NCBI GenBank assembly: GCA_934281515.1
Contig: CAKQXG010000021.1
Span: 1-20,197 of the forward strand
Direction: 5' to 3'
Length of the DNA: 20,197 nt
Origin: an uncultured Clostridia bacterium
GTDB taxonomy: Bacteria > Bacillota > Clostridia > Christensenellales > CAG-314
This document shows, one piece after another, positions 1 to 7,130 of this stretch (position 1 is its first letter; every line of letters begins with the position of its first letter). The translations under genes were made by a program, and so were the position numbers. The notes beneath the pieces are model-generated. The model did not search any database and was not told the origin of the DNA. It saw nothing but the letters and a program-made list of their open reading frames with translations.

Positions 1-126
1 CCCCTATCCCTTCAAAAACTTTTGAGTAAACCCTTGCGGAAGATACCGTACAATCGATTGTTTGACACATCATTGCACATAAGCGTCGTAAGACAGTCGC
101 ACTCTTCTCCGCCGACTTCCGCCAAA
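1..126 (-). other. Window edge downstream of hisS; no supported gene
   Basis: This is the 126 bases that follow the hisS stop codon in the minus direction. The minus strand has a 22-codon ATG frame (starts MCND, ends LKSF) without a convincing ribosome binding site, and a second frame that stays open to the window edge. A purine-rich stretch (AAGGGATAGGGG on the minus strand) lies at the very edge and could be the ribosome binding site of the next gene. In many Firmicutes that gene is aspS, but nothing here shows it. No strong terminator hairpin is visible, so hisS may be co-transcribed with whatever follows. Confidence 0.3.
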
Positions 127-1404
127 TCACAAGTCGCGCAGTTCGTCGTTGACGTACTCCTTTATTTGGTAACCTTGTTCCTGCAATTGTTTCAGCTGGA
201 AACCGAAGTTTTTGATTTTTTTCAAAAGCGTTACCTTTTTGCCTTCGTTGCGCAGTTGGTTTGCCAGACGTTGCACTGCCACCATTTGTTGCGGCTCGAT
301 GCGCTTGTCCACAAGCACTGCCACGCAGTCGGCGTTGGTTGCACTTGCTCCGCGCTCGGACAACAACAGACAAATACGTTCGAACCCGATACTGAATCCG
401 CATGCAGGCACGTCGGTACCAACCATTTTTCCGATCATCTTGTCGTAACGTCCGCCGCCTCCAACAGAGATGTTAAGTCCGCCTACGGAAATCTCGTATA
501 TGGTACCCGTGTAGTAGCCCATGCCACGCACAAGCGTGGGATCGAATACAACCTGTCCGTTGGTTGCGCCGCAGTTGACGACTTCGATTATGTTGCGTAT
601 GTTGTCGGCAACTTCTGTCTGCAAGTCGTCGCCCAGGTACGCCGCTATATTGTCCAACCCTGCGTCGCTTTGGCACAACGCCAGGTACTCGCTCACTGCG
701 TCGGTTTTGTCGGGGGCAAACTCGGCAATCTCCGCCAACACGCCGTCGAAGCCGACCTTGTCCAACTTGTCCAAAGCGATAAAGAAACTTCCCCTTTGCG
801 CCTCATCGAAACCGCAGTGCGCGGCAACGGCGTTCAGCAATCTTCTGTCGGACAGCCGTATCGTCACGTCGGCAAATACCTTTTTGCTCGGCTCGTCGGT
901 GCTGTTGTCAAACTTGTTTAGACTGTCCAGTGCCTTCATCGTGGCAGATACAAGTTCCGTTTCGGCAATGTTGCTCGCTTCCCCGATGACGTCTATGTCG
1001 CACTGCACAAACTGACGGAAACGCCCCCTTTGCGGACGATCGGCGCGCCAAACGTTGTCCATTTGAATAGCCTTAAATACCGCAGGCAGTTTGCCTTGGT
1101 TGTTTGCATAGAAGCGCGAAAGCGGCACGGTAAGGTCGTAGCGCAACGCAAGGTCGCACATTTCGTCTGGCGTTTGCGCATTGTCCAACTTCTCACCGCG
1201 TTTCAAAATTTTGAATATCAGCTTTTCGTTGTCGCCGCCCTGTTTGCTGGTCAGCAAGGCGATGTTTTCCACCGCAGGCGTTTCGATACGCGTAAAACCG
1301 TAACTCTCGTATGTGCGCTGTATGTCGGACAGCACCTTCTGGCGCAAAGCAAACTCTTCGGGCAAAAAGTCGCGCATGCCCTTGGTAGGGGTCTTGGGAA
1401 GCAT
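127..1404 (-). CDS. hisS: Histidine--tRNA ligase (HisRS)
   Basis: Class II aminoacyl-tRNA synthetase that charges tRNA-His with histidine in the cytosol; 425 residues from the chosen start. Visible family signatures are the N-terminal GMRDFLPEE, motif 2 around VWRADRPQRGRFRQF, the histidine-binding GMGYYTGTIYEI, and GGGGRYDKMIG leading into motif 3 (GFSIGFERI). The start at 1404 is chosen because AGGAG sits 8 bases upstream (1413-1417) and homologues begin with a similar LPKTPTKGMRDF; a TTG six codons earlier overlaps the pgi stop. The gene begins 11 bases after the pgi stop, so the two are probably one operon. Odd point: the anticodon-binding domain ends right after a DEL motif (NDELRDL, stop). 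Typical HisRS proteins continue about 25-30 residues with a KDL-type strand and a final helix. Either a natural shortening or a frameshift near 130 is possible. Confidence 0.95.
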   Translation of the reverse strand: MLPKTPTKGMRDFLPEEFALRQKVLSDIQRTYESYGFTRIETPAVENIALLTSKQGGDNEKLIFKILKRGEKLDNAQTPDEMCDLALRYDLTVPLSRFYANNQGKLPAVFKAIQMDNVWRADRPQRGRFRQFVQCDIDVIGEASNIAETELVSATMKALDSLNKFDNSTDEPSKKVFADVTIRLSDRRLLNAVAAHCGFDEAQRGSFFIALDKLDKVGFDGVLAEIAEFAPDKTDAVSEYLALCQSDAGLDNIAAYLGDDLQTEVADNIRNIIEVVNCGATNGQVVFDPTLVRGMGYYTGTIYEISVGGLNISVGGGGRYDKMIGKMVGTDVPACGFSIGFERICLLLSERGASATNADCVAVLVDKRIEPQQMVAVQRLANQLRNEGKKVTLLKKIKNFGFQLKQLQEQGYQIKEYVNDELRDL

Positions 1405-1415
1405 AATGTAATCTC

Positions 1416-2813
1416 CTAGCAAATGATGTATTTCTGTTGATCCTGGGGCGCGGCGTTCATTTCTGCCGCCTTTTGTTCGTAGCCATCACGCCCGAACAAT
1501 GCGTAGGTTGCGTTTTTGCCGCCTTCTACACCCGGTTGATTGTATGCGTCAACGTTAAGCATTTCGCCTGCGTACGCCGTCTGCAATTGGAACAGATACA
1601 GCAATGCGCCGATATTGTACTCGTCAACCTTGTCCATGGTGATTGTGTAGTTAGCACGTCCGCGACGCGTAAGGTTGTATCTTGTGGCGTACAACTCGGT
1701 GTTGAGCAGTTTGCTCATGGTGTGACCGCTCAAAAAGTCGATGTCGTGTATACCGCTGTTGTTGGCAGGTATGGTGATGTCGCTGTCGAAGTTCTCTACT
1801 TCAAGGAAAGTGATAACCTTGTCAAACGGTCCTTCGTTGTACAGTTGCACCTGGCTGTGCTGGTCGGTTACGCCCAATGCCTTAACTGGCGTCTGTCCTG
1901 CGTTGACGGCGTTGCCGTTACGGTCGAGTTCCTTACCAAGACTCTCCGCCCACAGTTGTGCATACCAATCGGAAATATAGCGCAATTTGTCGCTGTACGG
2001 CATCATTACGCCGATGTTTTTGCCCTGCTTCATCGAAATGTACTGCAACAGCGCAATGGTAAGCGCGGGGTTTTTGGCAAGGTCGTCGCTCTTGCAAAGC
2101 TCGTCCATAGCTTTTGCACCATCCAACATCTTGGCGATGTCGATGCCGCATACAGCCGCAGGCAACAAACCTACGGGCGACAACTCGCTGAAACGTCCGC
2201 CCACGCCGTCGGGGATGAAGAATGTTTCAAACCCTTCGTCGTGCGCAAGTTTGATAAGATTGCCCTTGTGTTCGCTTGTTGTAGCAATGATGTGTTCGCG
2301 TGCTTTGCGACCCAATTTTTTGGTCAGCATATCCATTACAATCAGGTACTGACTCATTGTTTCGCTTGTGGCGCCGCTTTTTGTAATTACGTTGAAGATC
2401 GTGTTGTCCACGTCAATGATGTCAAACAAGGCGTTCATCTTGTCGGGATCAACGTTGTCAAGCACGTAGAAACGCGGATACTTGCGCACCTTTTGCGGAA
2501 GCTCGTTGTAGTACAGATGTTTGAGTGCGGTAAACACCGCAATGGGTCCTAGAGCACTGCCGCCGATACCCAACACGACAAATGCGTCGCATGCTCCCTG
2601 CACGCGTTTGGCAACCTTGTTGATGCGCTCCACCACATCGTCCTGGTTGTACGGGCTGTCCATCCAACCCTGCATACCCTTGCCACGACCTGCTTCCACA
2701 CCTGCGTGCGCCGCCTTGGCAACAGGCAACAGCTCGGCAATTTGCTCGTCGGTAATGCCCTTGTCTCCCAACGAAGATTCCATCATGTTGTTGTAGTTTA
2801 CCTTGATACTCAT
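1416..2813 (-). CDS. pgi: Glucose-6-phosphate isomerase
   Basis: Interconverts glucose-6-phosphate and fructose-6-phosphate in glycolysis and gluconeogenesis; cytosolic, 465 residues, normal for the shorter Firmicutes form. Both family signatures are visible: DGVGGRFSELSPVG (about 202-215) and the C-terminal YNQPGVEGGK (about 424-433). The phosphate-binding loop SGATSET (146-152), the catalytic region LWAES (E290) and DQHSQ (H319) are also present. The start at 2813 is chosen because GGAG lies 8 bases upstream (2822-2825) and the protein then begins MSIKVNYNN; the open frame extends a further 75 codons upstream, but with low-complexity, non-family sequence. It is transcribed divergently from the glucosidase and precedes hisS by 11 bases. 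A possible promoter lies at 2951-2978, leaving a leader of roughly 130 bases that contains a short tandem repeat. Confidence 0.96.
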   Translation of the reverse strand: MSIKVNYNNMMESSLGDKGITDEQIAELLPVAKAAHAGVEAGRGKGMQGWMDSPYNQDDVVERINKVAKRVQGACDAFVVLGIGGSALGPIAVFTALKHLYYNELPQKVRKYPRFYVLDNVDPDKMNALFDIIDVDNTIFNVITKSGATSETMSQYLIVMDMLTKKLGRKAREHIIATTSEHKGNLIKLAHDEGFETFFIPDGVGGRFSELSPVGLLPAAVCGIDIAKMLDGAKAMDELCKSDDLAKNPALTIALLQYISMKQGKNIGVMMPYSDKLRYISDWYAQLWAESLGKELDRNGNAVNAGQTPVKALGVTDQHSQVQLYNEGPFDKVITFLEVENFDSDITIPANNSGIHDIDFLSGHTMSKLLNTELYATRYNLTRRGRANYTITMDKVDEYNIGALLYLFQLQTAYAGEMLNVDAYNQPGVEGGKNATYALFGRDGYEQKAAEMNAAPQDQQKYIIC

Positions 2814-2854
2814 ACCGCTTTCTCCATATGTATGTAAGACTTTGCACCCCTGCC

Positions 2855-2890
2855 ATGCCACACTGCAATGCCACACTGCAATGCCGCACC
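2855..2890. repeat. 13-base tandem repeat in the pgi leader
   Basis: The 13-base unit ATGCCACACTGCA occurs twice back to back (2855-2867 and 2868-2880), followed by a third partial, mutated copy (ATGCCGCACC...). It lies between the likely pgi promoter and start codon, so on the minus strand it is part of the pgi 5' untranslated leader. No coding role is seen. Copy-number variation through slippage is plausible but cannot be judged from one sequence. Confidence 0.75.
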
Positions 2891-2950
2891 TGACAAAAGG
2901 CGCGATTCGCCGCCGAACGTCCGACGACAAATCTAATAGTATTTTAACAT

Positions 2951-2978
2951 ATAATACAAATATTGTGTACTGTTGTAA
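2951..2978 (-). promoter_or_regulatory. Possible sigma-A promoter for pgi-hisS
   Basis: Read on the minus strand, TTACAA (2973-2978) is followed after 16 bases by TATTAT (2951-2956). The surrounding sequence is AT-rich, in contrast to the coding DNA. It lies about 140 bases upstream of the pgi start. Other TA-rich hexamers nearby could serve as the -10 instead, so the exact assignment is uncertain. Confidence 0.4.
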
Positions 2979-3055
2979 GGCAATTTTTGCAAAGTTGATT
3001 GCAATTTTGGCAAGGTTTGGCACGTCGAGCGACAACAAATGACCGATTTTGCCTA

Positions 3056-3084
3056 TTGACGGCGCAATACATGCGTGATATACT
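3056..3084 (+). promoter_or_regulatory. Sigma-A promoter for the glucosidase gene
   Basis: TTGACG (3056-3061) and TATACT (3079-3084) are separated by exactly 17 bases, and TGA immediately before the -10 gives an extended -10 element. The predicted transcript starts near 3091, leaving about 60 bases of leader before the ATG at 3150. No obvious operator or CRE-type palindrome was identified by eye. Confidence 0.75.
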
Positions 3085-3149
3085 GTATTTAACAGATTTT
3101 TGAGCGCATACGCTTACAAACGCTGATGTAACGACACAAGGAGAAAATT

Positions 3150-4817
3150 ATGCAAAACAAATGGTACAAGGAAGCCGTTTTTTACCAAATCTATCCGCGC
3201 AGTTTTAAGGACAGCAACGGCGACGGCATCGGCGACATTCGAGGAGTAATTTCCAAGATAGACTACTTGTCGAGCCTTGGCATAGACGCGATTTGGTTCA
3301 GTCCGCTGTACGCCAGTCCAAACGCCGATTTCGGCTACGACATATCCGACTACAAAGCAATCAACCCCGAGTACGGCACCATGGAGGACTTCGACGAGAT
3401 GGTACGCTTGTTGCACGAACGCAACATACGCGTAGTGATGGACCTTGTAGTCAACCACACGAGCGACAAACACGAGTGGTTCCGTCAGGCACGATCTTCG
3501 CGAGACAATCCCTACCGCGACTACTACTATTGGGCTGACGGCAAGGGCAAAAACGGCAAAAAGCCGCCAAACAACTGGACAAGTTTCTTTTTGGGCAGTG
3601 CGTGGCAATACGACGAGCCGACGGGACAATACTACCTGCACCTGTTTGACAAAAATCAACCCGACCTGAACTACCACAACCCAAAGGTAATCGAAGAAGT
3701 AAAGGGCATACTACGCTTTTGGCTTGAAAAGGGCGTGGACGGCTTCCGTTGCGACGTAATAACTCTGCTTGACAAGACCGACGGATTGCCCGACGGCAAA
3801 CCGACCATTGCCATTACGGGCAGCGAACACTTTATCGATGGACCGCGCATGGAACAACATCTTGCGGAATTTCAAAAAGTGCTTGCCGAATACGATGCAT
3901 TTACCGTAGGCGAAAGTGTGTTCATCACCGTAGACAAAGCCTTGCGATACACCACCGAAGGCAACAACTACCTTGACACTGTATTTGCATTCGACCACAT
4001 GTCGGCAGACAATCACTTCGGTATCAAGCAACTTGTCAAGCCGTTTAACCTGCGCCAACTTAAAAAGACCATTGCCACGTGGCAACACGGATTGTACGGC
4101 AAAGGATGGAACACTTTGTATTGGGAAAACCACGACCAGGCTCGTATTGTCGGACGTTATGTAAGCGATACAAGTCACCGCGACAAGGGCGCAAAACTGA
4201 TGGCGACAATACTTTTGACGTTGTCGGGCACACCGTTTGTATACCAAGGGCAGGAAATCGGCACCACTTCTATCCGCATGGACAATCTCAACGACTACCA
4301 GGACGTAGAGTCCATACGCAGCTACGCAACCATGCGCAAGATTTTCGGTAAAAAAGGCGCAATGAAACGCATTGCTTACTGCTCCCGCGACAACGCACGC
4401 ACGCCCGTACAATGGAGTGACGCACAAAACGCAGGCTTTACCGACGGCCCGAAAACCTGGCTAAAAGTAAACCCTGCCTACAAACAAATTAACGTAGCGG
4501 CAGAAGAAGCCGACCCCGATTCGATACTGAACTACTACCGCAAGCTGATTGCCCTACGCCACGCCGACAAGGCATTTGTGTACGGCACTTACACCGACTT
4601 GTTGCCGAATAGTCGCAAATTGATGTGCTACCTGCGCGAGAGTGAATACGGCAGTTTGTTTGTCGTGTGCAATTTTACCGACGGCAATGTTAAATTCAAG
4701 TTGCCAAAACAAGTGACCGACGGTTACACTTTGTTATCAAGTAACTACTCCGACAGTCCCGAATTGCCGACCGACTGCGTATTGAGACCTTACGAAGCTG
4801 TCGTTTACAAAAAGTAG
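3150..4817 (+). CDS. malL: GH13 oligo-1,6-glucosidase (alpha-glucosidase)
   Basis: Cytosolic glycoside hydrolase family 13 enzyme that removes glucose from alpha-linked oligosaccharides; 555 residues, the usual length for the oligo-1,6-glucosidase subfamily. The N-terminus is classical (WYKEAVFYQIYPRSF) with a calcium-loop-like DSNGDGIGD (21-29). The four conserved GH13 regions are seen: DLVVNH (98-103), GFRCDV with nucleophile D202, GES with acid/base E255, and ENHD with H328 and D329. Valine directly after the nucleophile (V203) is the residue found in isomaltase-type enzymes, whereas maltases usually carry threonine or alanine there, so alpha-1,6 preference is inferred. Trehalose-6-phosphate hydrolase is the main alternative. 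The start has AAGGAG 8 bases upstream and an extended -10 promoter at 3056-3084. The last 20 or so codons are duplicated at 6681-6743. Confidence 0.93.
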   Translation: MQNKWYKEAVFYQIYPRSFKDSNGDGIGDIRGVISKIDYLSSLGIDAIWFSPLYASPNADFGYDISDYKAINPEYGTMEDFDEMVRLLHERNIRVVMDLVVNHTSDKHEWFRQARSSRDNPYRDYYYWADGKGKNGKKPPNNWTSFFLGSAWQYDEPTGQYYLHLFDKNQPDLNYHNPKVIEEVKGILRFWLEKGVDGFRCDVITLLDKTDGLPDGKPTIAITGSEHFIDGPRMEQHLAEFQKVLAEYDAFTVGESVFITVDKALRYTTEGNNYLDTVFAFDHMSADNHFGIKQLVKPFNLRQLKKTIATWQHGLYGKGWNTLYWENHDQARIVGRYVSDTSHRDKGAKLMATILLTLSGTPFVYQGQEIGTTSIRMDNLNDYQDVESIRSYATMRKIFGKKGAMKRIAYCSRDNARTPVQWSDAQNAGFTDGPKTWLKVNPAYKQINVAAEEADPDSILNYYRKLIALRHADKAFVYGTYTDLLPNSRKLMCYLRESEYGSLFVVCNFTDGNVKFKLPKQVTDGYTLLSSNYSDSPELPTDCVLRPYEAVVYKK

Positions 4818-5110
4818 CGTTTACGACAAAAACAACTACTCCGAAACGGTTTAATTGTCCTTGCAAAGACTTACTCCGCACACAAGTAACAGCTAAAAAT
4901 GCACGAATTTTCACATACGTATGCAAAATTCAGCAACATATTATTCTGCCGACGCAACCAAATCGCGCCTTTGATTTGCCGCTCTTTTACTTGTTGCAAT
5001 CGTGGCGACTACTGCCCTATGTGGCTGCAAACCCCCTTACGAACCGACGCAAACAGACAACGCATTTTAGGTAAAGCAAAGGAGTCGCGCATTCAAATAA
5101 GTTTTTTTGC
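4759..5110. repeat. Left copy of a diverged long direct repeat (glucosidase tail + lipoprotein start)
   Basis: This segment runs from the last codons of the intact glucosidase gene into the start of a lipoprotein gene. It is collinear with 6685 to about 7130. Hand alignment gives 40 of 41 identical bases for 4759-4799 against 6685-6725, a shared 12-mer (4865-4876 against 6788-6799), a 20-base exact match (4915-4934 against 6924-6943), and 84 of 114 identical without gaps for 4921-5034 against 6930-7043. Similarity fades around 5110. The right copy has about 90 extra bases between the 12-mer and the 20-mer. Confidence 0.85.
4921..5110 (+). pseudogene. Relic of a lipoprotein gene paralogous to the one at 6930
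   Basis: The frame starting ATG at 4921 reads MQNSAT...TKSRL, then an in-frame TGA, then FAALLLVAIVATTALCGCKP. It aligns codon for codon with the signal peptide of the intact lipoprotein (MQNSAT...KSRL, then LLVAIVA and CACKP). The TGA lies where the intact gene has CGA, a single base change. A lipobox-like LCGC is retained, so the ancestor was probably a working paralogue. A second stop (TAG, 5068-5070) follows, and faint in-frame similarity continues to about 5110, after which the rest of the gene is missing. It is not expected to make a product. Confidence 0.8.
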
Positions 5111-5546
5111 AGCGTGTTCTAACCGTGTAAAACGCTGTGAGCAGTCGCCCCTCCCACTTGCGCGTCGTTGCAAACTCCTTGCGAGTTTGAAGTTTTGGAT
5201 AATCAAAAAAATATAACGCAAAACCGCAAAAATCTTTTTTGAAACATATTGAATTGACAAAGAGAGATTTTTATGGTAGAATAACTGTGAATTTGTATGT
5301 ATATGGGAGAAATGACTTTTTAGCAATCAATTTACAAAGCCTTACAACGGAGGTAACCGCCAATCATAATGATTTACGAAGCGCAATCGAAATAATCTTT
5401 ATTTCCCTTGTGCTTTTTTTGTAAAAGTACTTGGAAGTCGTTTAACGTAGCCCAAATCGACTTGACGGCGCAAAAATTGTTCTACTGCGGTTGGAAATAC
5501 GTAACAATTACCGGATCGTTTTATAAAAATTAAAGGGAGGAACGCT
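5111..5546 (+). other. Non-coding stretch: junction DNA and long leader of the epimerase gene
   Basis: There is no convincing gene in these 436 bases. Up to about 5200 there are small inverted repeats (CAGCGT/ACGCTG at 5110-5137 and CAAACTC/GAGTTTG at 5171-5189), neither with a good U-tract. From about 5200 the DNA becomes clearly AT-richer than the flanks. A strong promoter sits at 5254-5282, leaving a leader of about 255 bases before the epimerase. The leader holds two tiny ATG frames (7-8 codons, near 5300 and 5369), the second 16 bases after a GGAGG. A TTG-started frame at 5239-5424 overlaps the promoter and looks spurious. No known riboswitch class was recognised. Confidence 0.6.
5254..5282 (+). 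promoter_or_regulatory. Strong sigma-A promoter upstream of the epimerase gene
   Basis: TTGACA (5254-5259), a perfect -35, is followed after 17 bases by TAGAAT (5277-5282), with TGG just before the -10 as an extended element. It points into the epimerase gene, with no other gene between. The distance to the ATG at 5547 is about 255 bases, unusually long for this window. Confidence 0.8.
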
Positions 5547-6551
5547 ATGTATAAAAAGTATTTGATTACGGGCGCAAGCGGGTTTCTCGGTAGCGCGGTG
5601 ATAGGCAAACTTGTCGCGACATCTGCACAGATTTATGCGCTGACGTTACCGAATGACAGGCTGGCAGACAAACTCCCCAAAGAAGTGAATCGGATAAACG
5701 GAGATGTTTGCGATTTTTCGTCGCTGTCTGAATTTTTCCAAATATCCGACGAATCGACATGCGTGATACACTGCGCAGGTATCGTTTCGGTAGCGAGTCG
5801 CCCTGACGATAGAATTTATAAGGTAAACGTCGAGGGAACGAAGAATATTCTTGCCTGCGCCGAGTCGCGGAAAGTGGCAAAATTGATTTACGTAAGTTCC
5901 GTTCACGCAATTCCGGAACAGCCGAAAGGAATTTTGATTAAAGAAATCAACGAGTTTTCGCCCGAAAACGTTCTCGGGCAGTATGCAAAAACAAAAGCCA
6001 TGGCAACGCAGGCGGTGTTGGATGCAACAAAACGCGGATTAAACGCAAGCGTAGTATTCCCGTCGGGCATAATCGGACCGAATGACGAAGCAAAGGGGAG
6101 CATAACAAGTATGCTTTCGTCATACCTCGCAGGCAAACTTCCTGTTGCAGTCAAAGGCGGATACGATTTTGTAGATGTAAGAGATGTTGCCGACGGGATC
6201 ATTTCTTGCGCCGAAAAAGGCGAAAAAGGCGAAGGATATATTCTTTCAGGACATTACGTTACGATTAAAGAGCTTATCGATTGCGTAAAAAGCATTACGG
6301 GCATAAAAAAGAGAGTGACGTATTTTCCCATGTGCGTTGCAAAAGCCGTTGCTCCCCTATATGAAAAAATTGCCGCTAGAAAAAAACAAAAGCTGTTTTA
6401 CACACCGTATGCGGTAAAAGTTTTAAGTTCGAACGGGCTGTTTTCAAACGAGAAAGCGAGAAGTACGCTTAACTTTAATTCTCGCCCGATTTCCGAAACT
6501 TTGACGGATACCGTAATATGGTTGAAGAACGGCACTTTTCTAAATAAATAA
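5547..6551 (+). CDS. NAD(P)-dependent epimerase/dehydratase (extended SDR family)
   Basis: 334-residue cytosolic oxidoreductase of the extended short-chain dehydrogenase/reductase superfamily. The N-terminal Rossmann motif TGASGFLG (8-15) binds the dinucleotide; the catalytic tetrad elements are SS at 117-118 and YAKTK (Y146, K150). FVDVRDVADGI in the second half is typical of the dihydroflavonol-reductase/HpnA-like branch. The substrate (nucleotide sugar, sterol-like or other carbonyl compound) cannot be deduced. The start is firm: GGGAGG lies 6 bases before the ATG. The coding DNA is AT-richer than its neighbours (22 G/C in the 60 bases 6241-6300, against 38 in 12841-12900) and uses more AAA and GAA codons, so acquisition from elsewhere is likely. 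It sits inside the insert bounded by the direct repeats and is followed after 23 bases by a truncated regulator gene. Confidence 0.88.
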   Translation: MYKKYLITGASGFLGSAVIGKLVATSAQIYALTLPNDRLADKLPKEVNRINGDVCDFSSLSEFFQISDESTCVIHCAGIVSVASRPDDRIYKVNVEGTKNILACAESRKVAKLIYVSSVHAIPEQPKGILIKEINEFSPENVLGQYAKTKAMATQAVLDATKRGLNASVVFPSGIIGPNDEAKGSITSMLSSYLAGKLPVAVKGGYDFVDVRDVADGIISCAEKGEKGEGYILSGHYVTIKELIDCVKSITGIKKRVTYFPMCVAKAVAPLYEKIAARKKQKLFYTPYAVKVLSSNGLFSNEKARSTLNFNSRPISETLTDTVIWLKNGTFLNK

Positions 6552-6574
6552 ACCTCCCAAAAGAGCCCGTAATT

Positions 6575-6680
6575 ATGGATAAATCGCATGAGATAAACAA
6601 GATACCTTTTTATGAACTGCTTACCGACGAACAAAAGAAAGAGGTTTTGGATCACTCTAAAATCAAAGCGTTCGGAAAAG
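6575..6680 (+). pseudogene. Truncated Crp/Fnr-type regulator, N-terminal fragment only
   Basis: The frame from ATG 6575 begins MDKSHEINKIPFYELL and continues to KIKAFGKE. This resembles the first 35 or so residues of Crp/Fnr-family regulators (an 'xIPFFxxLSEEEKxxV...KxFKKGE' opening before the cyclic-nucleotide-binding fold). It stops being regulator-like at about 6680, exactly where the glucosidase tail begins, so the frame then reads the tail out of register to a stop at 6766. No sensor domain or helix-turn-helix remains. The family assignment rests on a short pattern and is tentative; the truncation at the junction is clearer. Confidence 0.5.
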
Positions 6681-6743
6681 AGTGCCGAATTGCCGAACGA
6701 CTGCGTATTGAGACCTTACGAAGCTATTATTTACAGGAAGTAG
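6681..6743 (+). pseudogene. 3'-end remnant of a second glucosidase gene
   Basis: In its own frame this reads SAELPNDCVLRPYEAIIYRK followed by TAG. The intact glucosidase ends SPELPTDCVLRPYEAVVYKK followed by TAG. At DNA level 6685-6725 matches 4759-4799 at 40 of 41 positions, and the last 18 bases match at 13 of 18. Nothing else of the gene is present upstream; the junction at 6680/6681 joins it to the truncated regulator. It is immediately followed by a terminator-like hairpin. Confidence 0.85.
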
Positions 6744-7130
6744 GATTTTTGGGGCAAACTTTTTAAAAAGGCTTGCCCCGTCTTTTTAAAGACTTACTCT
6801 ACGGGCACGGCACTTAACGTGCGCGTTGCAAGCCTTCCTTGCCTTTGTAAAAGCGTCGGCGTTCGATTGAATCATCCAAAGGAACACACTCGCAAGCAAT
6901 CCTTAATCATACACGATTTTTATATACGTATGCAAAATTCAGCGACAGATACAATTGCCAATACAACTAAATCGCGCCTGCGAATCGCCTGTTTTCTACT
7001 TGTTGCCATCGTGGCGTTGCTTGCCATGTGCGCCTGCAAACCGCACTACCGACTGCCGCAAAACGAGCAATTGCTGTTTCCTTCGGTAGACTTTCTGCAA
7101 GGCAGTCTTGCAAAAAAGTTTTCCGACGAG
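6685..7130. repeat. Right copy of the diverged long direct repeat
   Basis: Partner of the repeat at 4759-5110 in the same orientation, covering the glucosidase tail, the intergenic region and the first part of the intact lipoprotein gene. The two copies enclose about 1.6 kb carrying the epimerase and the truncated regulator. Divergence is uneven: the glucosidase tail is nearly identical, while the lipoprotein start is about 74 percent identical. Confidence 0.8.
6751..6787 (+). terminator. Rho-independent terminator after the glucosidase remnant
   Basis: GGGGCAA (6751-6757) pairs with TTGCCCC (6773-6779), with an inner CTTTTT/AAAAAG (6759-6770), and is followed by GTCTTTTT. It lies 7 bases after the remnant stop codon, where a terminator of the lost second glucosidase gene would be. 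It now probably ends the epimerase transcript. No comparable hairpin follows the intact glucosidase at 4817. Confidence 0.75.

Noticed and set aside
22..921. 300-codon plus-strand open frame opposite hisS
   Set aside because: It is antisense to a clear hisS; its translation is low-complexity and family-free. Long antisense frames are common here because the real genes rarely use TTA, CTA or TCA codons.
1437..2552. 371-codon plus-strand open frame opposite pgi
   Set aside because: It lies wholly antisense to pgi, with no ribosome binding site or recognisable domain.
2855..2890. Possible CRISPR-like array
   Set aside because: Units are 13 bases and directly adjacent, without spacers; there are only two full copies and no cas genes.
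5239..5424. TTG-started 61-codon frame with a hydrophobic end
   Set aside because: It overlaps the -35 and -10 of a strong promoter, has no ribosome binding site and no recognisable family.
5462..5473. 12-base match (TTGACGGCGCAA) to the glucosidase promoter at 3056
   Set aside because: A 12-mer repeated once in 20 kb is expected by chance, and no -10 follows at the right distance.
4818..5546. Insertion sequence or transposase explaining the insert
   Set aside because: No transposase-like frame, terminal inverted repeats or short target duplications were found; the flanking repeats are long, diverged gene segments.
6819..6929. N-terminal extension of the DUF4434-like lipoprotein from a GTG codon
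   Set aside because: No ribosome binding site; the extension would bury the signal peptide, and the relic at 4921 conserves the ATG at the shorter start.
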